DNA of 64,000 nucleotides, taken from NCBI GenBank assembly GCA_022813675.1, contig CP063375.1, positions 2,204,501 to 2,268,500 on the forward strand, in the 5' to 3' direction. The DNA is from Deferribacteraceae bacterium V6Fe1. GTDB taxonomy: Bacteria > Chrysiogenota > Deferribacteres > Deferribacterales > Deferrivibrionaceae. The notes below the pieces were generated by a model. That model made no database searches, was not told where the DNA came from, and saw nothing but the letters and a program-made list of their open reading frames with translations. Shown in pieces: positions 17,500 through 28,100 of the stretch. The first letter of the stretch is position 1. Each line of letters begins with the position of its first letter. Position numbers and translations under genes: made by a program.

Positions 17500-20400
17500 A
17501 TGAATGAAAAAGAGTTGTTAAAAGAGATCATAGGAAATTTTAATATAGAAAAATGGAATGCTTTTTTTAGCAGAAAAAATAGAAAATTTAAAAAAGAAAC
17601 AGACTTCCCGGAGCTTATTAATTACGGTTTTTCATCTTTTACCAATGGCTTAAAACACGGCATCATCCCCATTGAAGACGATGAGCTTTTAATCTCTTCT
17701 TTTAAAGTTACAAAAAGCCTTACCGAGCGATCAGGCAAAAAAGAGCAATATGAGCTTGCCAAAAAAATACTCAAAGAAGACTTAACATTTTTAGGCGGAA
17801 TATTTATTTTCTATGATGAAAATGGTAATTTTAGATTTTCACTTATCACCAAAATATACGAAAGGACATCAAAAGGTATCAAACAAAGCTTTACCAGCTT
17901 TAAGCGATATACCTATTTTGTGTCAAAAGAGTTAACCAATAAAACATTTATCGAACAGATTTCAAGCGCCGACTTTACAAGCTTAGAAAAAATCATTTCT
18001 GCTTTCAGTGTAAAAAAAGTTACAGAAGAATTTTACAAAGAACTTTCCAATTGGTACCACTATAGTTTGGATAAAATTAAATTTCCTGCCGATTTGGAAG
18101 AGATGAAAAATGATGACAAAAGAAATGCCGTCAATCTTATAAGGCTCATTACCAGAATTATCTTCATATGGTTTTTAAAAGAAAAAGATCTCATCCCTAA
18201 AGTAATCTTTGATAAAGACTTTGTGGCAAATATATTAAAAGATTTTAACAAAGATCATAACAGCCATTATTACTACAACGCCATCCTTCAAAATCTATTT
18301 TTTGGCACACTAAACAGACCGATGAATGACAGAAAATTTGCCAAAAAAGGGGATTTTCAGGTAAATAAAAATGAATTTGATGTTAAAAACTTATATCGCA
18401 ACAGTGATTTTCTTACTATAACCGAAGAAGAGTTTATAAGTCTATTCCAAAAAGTCCCTTTTTTAAATGGAGGACTTTTTGAATGCCTTGATAAAGGGAG
18501 TATTTATGTAGACGGATTTTCAAGGAGAGAAAACAAGATTGCCATTGTCCCGGACTATTTGTTCTTTTCTGACGAAATGGAAGTCGACTTAAAAAGATAC
18601 GGATTTAAGCAAAAGGAAATTTTCAAAGGGCTTATAAATATCTTGCAAGAATATAACTTTACAGTCGATGAAAACTCTCCGGTAGATGAAGAGATAGCTC
18701 TTGACCCTGAGCTCTTGGGAATGGTTTTTGAAAATCTACTTGCCTCTTACAACCCTGAGACTCAAGAGACAGCTCGCAAATCTTCGGGCAGCTACTATAC
18801 GCCGAGAGAAATTGTAAATTATATGGTGGATGAAAGCTTAATAGCTTTTTTGAAAAACTATATAGATGAGCTTGCTGAGGATACTATTAGAGACATTGTA
18901 AATTATAATGAAAAAAAGATACCTATTAATAATGATGTAAAAAATAAGATTGTTCGCTGCATTGCTGATTTAAAGGTGCTTGACCCAGCGTGCGGCTCAG
19001 GTGCATTTCCAATGGGGATGCTTCACAAGTTAGTTTATATTCTCCAAAAGGTAGATGCCGATAATAAAATTTGGCAAGATATTCAGATAGAAAAAGCTAT
19101 ACTTGAGTCTGAAAAAGTATTTGCAGATACAAAGGATAAGACGGAAAGAGAAGAAATATTAAAGCAGATAAAGAAGCATTTGATGAGAGTATCAATCACC
19201 CGGACTATGCAAGAAAGCTATTTATAATAGAAAATTGCATTTATGGTGTGGATATTCAGCCGATTGCAATACAAATAAGCAAACTCAGATTTTTTATCTC
19301 CCTTGTAATAGATCAAATAGTAGATGATGAAAAGGATAATAGAGGGATACTGTCACTGCCAAACCTTGAGACAAAATTTGTAGCTGCAAATAGCTTGATC
19401 GCTCTGCTAAAACCTATGCTTACAGTGGCTGAACTTTTATCCGAAAATTACCAAGAGATAGAAAAAATAAAAGAAAAGCTTGCTGGTTTGAGGCACAGGC
19501 ACTTTTCAGTAAAAACAAGAGCTCAGAAAAAGAAACTATATGATGAATACTCTATTTTGAGGAATAGGTTAGAAAAGCTGCTTGAATCAAGTGATTTTGA
19601 GCATGAGGTGGCTCATAAGATAGCTCAATTTGATATATTTGACCAAAATAAAGTCACAGATTGGTTTGACCCAGAATGGATGTTTGGCGTTAACAGTGGC
19701 TTTGATATTGTGATTGGAAATCCGCCGTATATTCAGCTGCAAAAAAATGGTGGTGCCCTTGCAACCTTATATAAAGATAAAGGATACGAATCATTTAAAA
19801 AGACAGGCGATATTTACGTCCTTTTTTATGAAAAAGGTATAAAGCTGCTAAAAGAAGATGGTTTTTTATGCCTAATCACAAGCAACAAATGGATGCGTGC
19901 TGGTTACGGAGATAGTATAAGAAAATTTTTTACAAAATATGATCCAAAAATACTTATCGATTTAGGTCCAGGCATTTTTGAAAGCGCTACGGTGGATACA
20001 AATATTCTAATAATACAGAAGGCAAAAAATAAAAACAACTTGCATGTAGTAACATTAAAAAAAGAAAATGGCATTGATATAGCAAAGCAATTAAGAGAAA
20101 ATGGCGTTATATTGACCAAACTCACCCAAGATGCCTGGTTTATTGGTAGCGATGCCGAGCAACGCCTCAAAGAAAAAATAGAACGCATCGGCAAACCGCT
20201 TAAAGACTGGGATGTAAATATTTATTACGGAATAAAAACTGGTCTAAACGAAGCTTTTATCATTACCACCGAAAAACGGAACGAAATTTTGGCAAACTGT
20301 AAGGACGAAGCCGAACGCCAACGCACCAAAGCCATCATAAAACCAATTTTGCGGGGCAGAGACATCAAGCGGTATTACTACGAGTGGGCAGGGCTGTGGG

Positions 20401-21023
20401 TGATAGGCACTTTTCCTGCATTGCGATTGAATATAGATGATTATCCTGTTTTGAAAAATTATTTTCTTGACCATTTTGATATATGCCAATTAGAACAATC
20501 AGGCAAAAAATATCCTGAACTTGGATTTAATGCACGCAAAAAAACAGGCAACAAATGGTTTGAAACGCAAGACCAAATTGCCTACTACCCCGAGTTTGAG
20601 AAGGAGAAGGTGGTGTACCCCAATATGACAAAGTTTTTACCATTTGTTTATGATAATAACGGCTATTTTACAAATCAGAAATGTTTTATATTAGTTTCAA
20701 AATCAACACCATTAAAGTTTCTCACAGGATACTTTAACTCAAAAATAGCTGGTAAATGGATTAGAGATAACTGCCCTGAATTACAAGGTGGCACGAGAGA
20801 ATTAAGTTATATCTTTTTTCAGAACATTCCCCTTCCACCCATCACTCCTGCCAACAAGCCGCTGGTAAGGCGTATAGAAGAGTTGGTGGATAAGATATTG
20901 GCGGCAAAGAAAGAGCACCCACAGGCGAATACGAGCGAGTGGGAGCGGGAAATCGATAAGATTGTTTATCAACTTTATAAGTTAACCGATGAAGAAATAG
21001 AAATAATTGAGGGAGGGAAATAA
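17500..21023 (+). pseudogene. Eco57I/PglX-like DNA adenine methyltransferase, split by a -1 frameshift
   Basis: Two frames make one N6-adenine methyltransferase of about 1174 residues. The first (17500-19227) has the helical N-terminal region, SSGSYYTPREIVNYMVDESL, and SAM motif I as DPACGSGAFPMGML near residue 495. The second continues from about 19173 with ESINHPDYARKLFIIENCIYGVDIQ, contains the catalytic motif VIGNPPYIQLQ, and ends with a TaqI-like specificity domain (WFETQDQIAYY, QGGTRELSYIFFQNIPLPP). Loss of one A in the run at 19170-19172 accounts for the shift. The break separates the SAM-binding and catalytic motifs, so the enzyme would be inactive unless the shift is an assembly error or is bypassed. 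About 20.1-20.6 kb is less AT-rich than its surroundings. Confidence 0.82.
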
Positions 21024-21024
21024 T

Positions 21025-23288
21025 ATGATAAACAAAATTGTAATCAATAATGCTGCCACATTTACACAAGAGACAATTATTAATCTGAAGAAAATTAATT
21101 TCTTTCATGGTTCTAATGGTACTGGAAAGTCAACCATTTCAAGAATTTTAGCAAGTCCAAATAATTTTTCTGCATGTAAAATAAACTGGTTAAATAATAG
21201 AGAAATCAAAACAATCGTTTTTAATGAGGATTTTACTAGAAGGTCTTTTTATGAAAAAGACAAGTTAAATGGCATATATACCATCGGAGAAAGCGCAAGT
21301 CATATAGAAGAACAAATTAATCAGAAAAAACAAGATTTTGGAAAAACAAATGAAGAACTAAATAAATTAAAAGCAACCAAAGGGAAAAAAGATGATGAAA
21401 AGAAAAAAAACTTTAATGACTTCAAAGAAAAATGCTGGGATGGTGGATATCTGAAATTACAAAACGATTTTGATTCCTTCTTTACAGGTTACAAAAAAGA
21501 TAAAGAAAAACTTGCTAATAAGATATTAGAAGAATCAGAAACTAATAATGCTTCTTTATTAAGTAAAGATGACTTAAAGAAGAAATATGATTTAATTTAT
21601 AATAAAGATACCCAAAAAATAGAAAATATACCATTATTCCAACTCGATGAAATTACGAAAATAGAAGAAGAACAAGATATACTAAATACCAGCATAATAG
21701 GTAAAAGCGATGTTGATATTGCCAGAATGATTGAGAAATTACATAATTATGATTGGGTTAAGCGAGGTAAGGAATTTTATGAAAATAATTATGATGAAGG
21801 ATTAAATGCTTATATCTGTCCATTTTGTCAGCAACAAACACCAGAAAATTTTAGAAAACAATTAGAAGAGTATTTTGATGAGACATACCAAGAAAATATT
21901 AAAAAACTTAATTCTTTTATTCAACATTATAAATCGACAACAGATGATATTTCAAACAAGGTAAAACAAATAATAGATTCTAACAACCAATATCTTGAAG
22001 ATAAGAAAAAAACTCTATCAGACAAAAAGGATGTTTTGGAAGGTTTAATCAATCAAAACCTTCAGTTATTGGAACAAAAACATACTAATCCAAGCGAAAA
22101 AATAGAATTAAAGCCAATTTCTCCTACTTTAAATGAAATAAATGAAATACTTGAAGAAGTAAATAAAAATATTAAACAACACAATAATTTAATTGATAAT
22201 AAACGTAATGAAAAGGATATATTAGATAAAGCAATTTGGAAATATATTGTCAATCAATTAAAAAGTGATATTGATTCATACAATGAGAAAAAAAGTGAAA
22301 TATACAAAGCAATACAAAGCTTAGAAACTCAAATAAAAGCTAATAGTAATAAAGAAACAGAATAAAATATGAAATAGGAGAACTAGAAAAACAAATAAAA
22401 AGTGTAAAACCGACAGTTGATAATATAAATAGATTACTTGAGAACTTTGGGTTTAAAGGATTCAAACTACAACCGACAGAAGATGAAAAACATTATCAAG
22501 TTATAAGAAATGATGGGTCTGATGCAAAAAAGACTTTAAGTGAAGGCGAGCGTAATTTCTTGATATTTTTATATTTTTATCATATTATCAACGGTGTTGA
22601 GAATCCTGAAGAAAATATTAATCAAGATAAAATTTTAATAATAGACGATCCTGTTTCAAGTCTCGATTCAGATGTTTTATTTATAGTTTCAAGTTTAATT
22701 AAAGATCTTTTACATAAAGCACGCCAAAATATTGGTAATGTAAAACAGGTTATTATTCTTACCCATAATGCATATTTCTTTAAGGAAATTACTTTCATTT
22801 CATCAAGAGTATCCTGTTACGACAAGAGAGATGATACATGTTACTTTATTATAAGAAAGCAAAATAACGTAAGTCATATAGAAAATTACGATACGTGTCC
22901 TATCAAAACCAGTTATCAATTGTTATGGGATGATATTAAAAATGCAAATATGGATTGTGTTTCTATGCAGAATTCCATGAGAAGAATTATAGAATTTTAT
23001 TTTAGGTTTTTAGGTAATTTAAAAGAGGATGATTTGATAAATAAATTTGAAGGAAATGATAAAATATTATGTAAAAGTTTAATATCTTATATTAATGAAG
23101 GTTCGCATAGCATTATTGATGATTACAATATGATTATTTCCCATGAACAAATTGAAGCATATAAAGTTGTTTTTAAAATGATTTTTCAGGTAACTGGACA
23201 TTTAGAACATTATAATATGATGATGAATGAAAAAAAGAAGGAGGAGAGTCATAAATCGCGAGTTGGAGAGTATACTGAAAATGTATAA
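21025..23288 (+). pseudogene. RloC-type ABC-ATPase / anticodon-nuclease candidate, split by a -1 frameshift
   Basis: Two frames give one protein of about 754 residues. Frame one has Walker A HGSNGTGKSTISRIL near residue 32, long coiled coils, and a zinc-hook-like CPFC near residue 264. Frame two, joined at about 22360, supplies LSEGERNFL (ABC signature), Walker B ILIIDDPVSSLD and VIILTHN. It ends in a region with RRIIE and, about 40 residues on, EGSH. The order ABC head, zinc hook, ABC head and a C-terminal R-x3-E...H triad is that of RloC, a tRNA-cutting suicide enzyme often housed near restriction-modification genes. Adding one A after GAA at 22360-22362 restores the frame. ATG 21025 has GGAGGG before it. 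Confidence 0.72.
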
Positions 23289-23303
23289 ATTAAGATAAAA
23301 AAT

Positions 23304-24422
23304 ATGAAAACAGAAGAACTCAAAAATCATCAAGCTTTTAAAATTGTTCAACAAATCAGAGACAGATTATCGCAAGAAGATGCTAACAAACTTCAAATTG
23401 AACATAGGGAGTTTATTCTTGATGCTATATCTTATTTTGATTTGCGAGTTAATATCAGTATAAGTTCTTTAATAAACGTTTCTCAACTTAACCAGATACA
23501 GAACTATTTCCAGAATTCATTGACTGAAATAAATAATTTTTTTGTAGATGGAAATTATGGACATGTCAATAATGCCTTATCACACATAAATAATGCAATA
23601 TCAATCATAAATCAATTTCCTTTAACTATCCCACAAGAAACAAAGGATTTATCAGATATTGTAAATAATTTCAGAACTATTATTCAATCAGAAGAAGACC
23701 AAATTAAAAAAAGCATAGGAGATTTAAAAAATCAAATAAATCCTATAAATAATCAATTAACTCAAATACAACAAAATATTGCTAATCAGCAGAATCAATC
23801 CATTCAACTTACACAAACTTTTCAAAATGAGTTTAATAAATTAAAACAAAAACTAACTAATGATATTGAAGACGCAACAAATAAAATACTTCAAGAGTCA
23901 AGTGAAATAAATAAAAAATTAAATTCAAAATTAGAAGAAGCAAAGAAAATAGTAAATATTATTGGGAATATTGGCGTTACTGGAGGTTACCAAAAAAATG
24001 CAGAATATCACAAAAAACAAGCTAATTTATGGAGATGGATAGCAATAATTATTATGCTATTGTCTATTGCCTATTTAGGATATTCAGTATTTACAATATC
24101 ACAATATGAATGGCATATTTCCTTATTAAGAATTATTTCAACGGCATTATTTATATACCCTGCTCAATATGCAGCCAGTCAATCAAGTAAACATCGTGAA
24201 CAGGAGTTTTATAATAAAAAGATGGAATTAGACCTTTCCGCCATTAATCCATTTATAGAATTGTTTGATGACAAGAAGAAGCAAGAAATTAAAGAAAAAT
24301 TAGTAGAAAAATATTTTAATAGTAATAACTTAAGCATTAATAAAACAGAATCTGATGTGCCTATTACAATTTATGAAAAAATAGTTAATCAGTTCATAAG
24401 CATTATCAAATCTATCAAATAA
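23304..24422 (+). CDS. Coiled-coil membrane protein, unknown function
   Basis: The 372-residue protein is mostly helical and rich in Gln, Asn and Lys. Coiled coil is likely between about residues 120 and 220 (repeated QLTQIQQNIANQQNQ-like heptads). Two membrane segments follow (WRWIAIIIMLLSIAYLGYSVF near 242-262 and LLRIISTALFIYPAQYAA near 273-291), then a cytosolic tail containing QEFYNKKMELDLSAINPFIELF. It lies 15 bases after the RloC-like gene and has no strong ribosome site, so the two are probably co-expressed. I do not recognise the family. A membrane partner behind an ATPase resembles several defence pairs, which makes an effector or anchor role possible. Confidence 0.7.
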   Translation: MKTEELKNHQAFKIVQQIRDRLSQEDANKLQIEHREFILDAISYFDLRVNISISSLINVSQLNQIQNYFQNSLTEINNFFVDGNYGHVNNALSHINNAISIINQFPLTIPQETKDLSDIVNNFRTIIQSEEDQIKKSIGDLKNQINPINNQLTQIQQNIANQQNQSIQLTQTFQNEFNKLKQKLTNDIEDATNKILQESSEINKKLNSKLEEAKKIVNIIGNIGVTGGYQKNAEYHKKQANLWRWIAIIIMLLSIAYLGYSVFTISQYEWHISLLRIISTALFIYPAQYAASQSSKHREQEFYNKKMELDLSAINPFIELFDDKKKQEIKEKLVEKYFNSNNLSINKTESDVPITIYEKIVNQFISIIKSIK

Positions 24423-24436
24423 AAGTAGTAAAATGC

Positions 24437-24586
24437 ATAGAGGAGCTGGTGGATAAGATTTTGGCGGCAAAGAAAGAGAACACGCAGACGTATACAAGCC
24501 AGTAGGAGAGGAAAATTGATGATATTGTGTATAAGTTGTATGATTTAACAGAGGAAGAAACTAAAATAATTGAAAATAATAAATAA
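24437..24586 (+). pseudogene. Remnant: duplicate 3' end of a methyltransferase gene
   Basis: These 50 codons (49 plus stop) read IEELVDKILAAKKEN, then a TAG, then ERKIDDIVYKLYDLTEEETKIIENNK. They align codon for codon with the last 50 codons of the methyltransferase gene (20871-21023: IEELVDKILAAKKEH ... EREIDKIVYQLYKLTDEEIEIIEGGK). The tryptophan codon TGG of the intact copy is TAG here. It is the orphaned end of an earlier or second methyltransferase and marks the right edge of an inserted or exchanged cassette. Confidence 0.85.
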
Positions 24587-24596
24587 AGGAGAGGTT

Positions 24597-24815
24597 ATGA
24601 GCGAGATAAAATATGAAATCGTGGAAAGAATCGCTATTCTTTCTGAAAAAGGTAACTGGACTAAAGAGCTGAATAAGGTGAGTTGGAATGGTCGGTCTGC
24701 AAAGTTTGATTTAAGAGACTGGAATCACAAAGATGGTAAAATCGGCAAAGGTGTAACTCTTACTGAAGAAGAAATTGCAAACCTAAAAGAAGTACTAAAT
24801 ACTCTTGGAGCATAA
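24597..24815 (+). CDS. PC4/YdbC-like single-stranded DNA-binding protein
   Basis: The 72-residue protein (MSEIKYEIVERIAIL...) has the compact fold signature of bacterial PC4-like YdbC proteins: a first strand pair, W-x-K-E-L-N-x-V-S-W-N-G-R, then KFDLRDW and the ending GKGVTLTEEEIANLKEVL. Relatives bind single-stranded nucleic acid as dimers. The ATG at 24597 has AGGAGAGG 3 bases upstream; an in-frame TTG at 24570 lies inside the methyltransferase remnant and is unlikely. It probably followed the ancestral methyltransferase gene directly, before the cassette inserted. Confidence 0.78.
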   Translation: MSEIKYEIVERIAILSEKGNWTKELNKVSWNGRSAKFDLRDWNHKDGKIGKGVTLTEEEIANLKEVLNTLGA

Positions 24816-24867
24816 AAGACCGTTCATAATCCCATCTCAAAGTGACGAAAATACCTTATAAATAAAT

Positions 24868-25064
24868 ACGTGCACAGGCAATTCAGGAAACTTACTAAGA
24901 CTAAAGGTGGTTTTCCGAATGAAAACAGTTTATTAAAACTATTATATATGGGTATCTTAAATGCTCAGAAGAAATGGACAATGCCTATAAGAAACTGGAG
25001 CCTTACCCTTTCTCAGTTATCTATATTTTTTGAGGGAAGGCTCGACAAATATTTAAACCTGTAG
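24868..25064 (+). pseudogene. IS256-family transposase, C-terminal fragment
   Basis: The frame HRQFRKLTKTKGGFPNENSLLKLLYMGIL ... KKWTMPIRNWSLTLSQLSIFFEGRL matches the last 60 or so residues of IS256/Mutator-type transposases, where the text is HRQ(L/F)RKVTKTKGxFP and KWxxPIxNWxxxxxQLxIxFEGR. Everything upstream, including the catalytic DDE residues, is missing. It is a dead remnant with its right terminal repeat just after it. Confidence 0.85.
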
Positions 25065-25087
25065 TAATGTAATAAAAGGATAACTAA

Positions 25088-25160
25088 GGTGACACGGAAT
25101 TATGAACACTACCATAATGGTAGAAGATAATTAAGTTGACACGGAATTGTGAATACTACC
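25088..25160. repeat. Two tandem IS256-type terminal repeats
   Basis: GGTGACACGGAATTATGAAC (beginning of 25088-25113) and GTTGACACGGAATTGTGAAT (beginning of 25135-25160) are two similar 26-base sequences in the same orientation, 47 bases apart. Both resemble the ends of IS256-family elements. The first is the right end of the transposase fragment; the second is a remnant of another copy, and it now supplies the last codons of the GGDEF/EAL gene. Confidence 0.7.
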
Positions 25161-28100
25161 TAATTTTAAGTTTTCTCTCAAAGTCTCAGAGTATTTTTTC
25201 CAATCCGTATTAATTAATGTATCTTCATCGACAGGCTTGGAAAATAAATAGCCTTGTAAAATGTCACATCCGTTTCTTTTTAAATACTCAAATTGCTCAA
25301 GATTTTCTACACCCTCAGCCAAAGTGTTATAACCAAATTTGCTGGCAAGTTCAAGTATGGCTTGAACAAATACAGTATCTTTCTGTGACTTAAATAAATC
25401 TCTTACAAAAGAAATATCGATTTTAATAACATCGCATGGTATTTGTTTTAATCTAACCAAAGATGAATAACCTGTACCAAAATCATCAATAGCAATTTTA
25501 AAGTTTTTTCTGTGCTTATATTTTTCAAACTCTGTCGATAAAAGTAAAAAATTATTGTTTACTTCCCTTTCAGTAATTTCGATTGTCAACTTGCTGCAAA
25601 TTTCAATAGAAACATCATCTAATAGATTTTTTAAATGTTCTAAATTTAAATTTTTTGCAGATATATTAATACCGATAGGAACGTTTAATTTGCCAATAAT
25701 GCTACCCGCTTTATTTATGAGCCAATGTTCAAACTTGTTAATATAAATGGATTGTTCAAGGTAATCAATAAAGATATTCGGATAAATTATGTTACCATTA
25801 CTATCCTTTATTCTCACTAAAGCCTCAAAACCTGCAAGCTCGAGGGAATTAGCATAAAAGTAGGGCTGATAAAAAAGAACAAATCTTTCATAAAGAAAAG
25901 TATCATTTATAAGTTTGCACACATAAATCGATTTCTCCGCTTCTGCTGTAAGTTTTTCATTATAAAAACCAACATCATTATCACTTTTTTTAAGTTTGCC
26001 AAGAGTTAACGCCGATTTATTTAAGAGCTCATCAATATTTTCGCCATCAAATGGATATACTACAACACATATTTTAAAATTTAAGACTATTTCTACTCCG
26101 TTTATTTCAATCTTCCTTTTAAATCTTTCTCTTATTCGTTCAAGTATTTTAATTATATTTTCTTTTTCCTTAATATTCGAAGCAAAAATTCCAAAGTCAT
26201 CGCCTGCAACTCTTGCAATTATATCTCTTTCTTTAACACATTTTCTTAATATTTTTGAGACTGAACGCAAAACCTCATTTCCAAACTCATACCCATACTC
26301 ACTATTTATATAACTCATATTTTGAATGTCGCATATTATTATAGCTGACACATTTTCAGGATTAAGTCCTATCAATTTTGATATATTTATTTTATAGCCT
26401 ATATAATTTAGCAATCCTGTAAGATAGTCTTGGTATTTTGCTTTATTTACTTCATTTTCAAGCAATTTCTCATTGGTAATATTTTTGCCTATAAAAAATA
26501 TACCTTTAAATTCTTTTTCTTTTTGAATGGGTATTGCGGTTGCATCGAGATAAAAAAGATTACCAAATTTGTCTTTGTTTATAAAGATACCTTCAAACTG
26601 TTCTCCATTAATAATTTTTTTATGAAGGTTTTCATAAAAATTTCTATCCAGCTTTCCAGATTTAAAAATAGAAGGCTCTTTCCCGATAAGCTCTGATTTT
26701 GAGTATCCGGTAATCTTTTTGACAGAATCATTAATATAAGCAATCTTGAAGTCTTCATTTAGAATCATACAAAAGTCTTTAGAAGAATCCAAAGCACTAA
26801 ATAGGTATTCATTTTGGAAGTATTTTTCTATTCTATCAACCAATACAGTAATATCATTCCTTAATTTATTTACAAGCATGTATATTTCATTCGTAAATTT
26901 AATATAGCGACTTGTATGAATCTCAATAATAACTTCTGCTTTGTTATTAATATAAATAGGTAAAATAAAAGCCAGACTTTTAATATTACCATTCTTATCA
27001 CAGGCTTCTGATATATATAGCTTATCTTCAATTTCATTAAGTCTAAAGTGGGAGGGAACAGAGATACCTTTTTCAAACTCAATACTACACTTTTTCTCAT
27101 CAGAAATTGCGACTTTTATATAATCAAGTTCCAAAATGTTATAAATTATTTCCCCTACTTCTTTTATTAAAATTCTCTTATCTTTAGAATGAACAAATAG
27201 ATTACTTATTTTACTGGAAGCTTTTAATGCTTTTTCAAGAAAAATTCTTCTTCTTATATCAATGAATATAAATATACCAGAAGGCTTGCCCTTATATATT
27301 ACAGTAGATGCAAATCCCATACAATCTATTATTTGTCCTTCTTTGGTTATAATTTCAAGCCTATCATATGTCGTATCAAAAAACTTTCCTGCCAATCGAT
27401 TTTCAAGTGCCTCTAATCCTTTTTTTCGGTATAAAGGTGCGACTAACTTATCAAGCTTTATATTCATTATATCTTCATAGTAACCTGTAAGCTTTTTTAC
27501 GTAGTTATTTGCATATTTTATAGTATCTTGATAAATTACCACACCAACATCTGAAACCTTTTCAATGGCATTGAATATACTCTTATAATTTCTAAATTCG
27601 GAAATCTTATCACCCAACAAATTAAGCCTTTCGATAAATTTAAATTCGTATCCTACTTCTATAATTTTATCAGAACCAAGCCTTTTGAGTATATCAAGCC
27701 CAAATTCACTTTTATGCATTTCAAAAAGAACTTGCTTAATACGTTGATTAAATTTACTTTCAGCATTCTTAACCATAAAAGTGTGAAAAATTCCCATACT
27801 AAATTCGTGTATAATTTCAGTAGATGCAAGAAAATCTTGGGATAATTTTAAATAGGTGTCTTTTCTGGTAATACCAATATCAATCTCACCGTTGATTACC
27901 GCAGAATGTATATCTTCTAAATTTTTAAATGGTATAAAGTCTATCTGATTAATATCAAGGCCTATTTGCTCTAATTCGATCAGAGTAGAATATATTACCC
28001 TAATAGGGATTACGCCTACCTTATAAAACTTTTTATCTTTTTCAAGTTTTTTTTGGGAAAAGTAGCATACAGCGTCCCATTGTTCGTTAAGTCTTCCTAT

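Noticed and set aside
19160-19185. Programmed -1 frameshift in the methyltransferase
   Set aside because: An A-AAG slip by tRNA-Lys is possible, but there is no strong stimulatory structure or internal ribosome site, and a second shift nearby in another gene has no slippery site; deletion or sequence error is simpler.
14158-21023. DISARM or BREX system
   Set aside because: No DUF1998 (drmB), drmA, pglZ or brxC-like gene is present; only a helicase-nuclease and a methyltransferase are seen.
21007-21024. TTG start for the RloC-like gene
   Set aside because: It lies in the methyltransferase 3' end; the ATG at 21025 has GGAGGG at proper distance.
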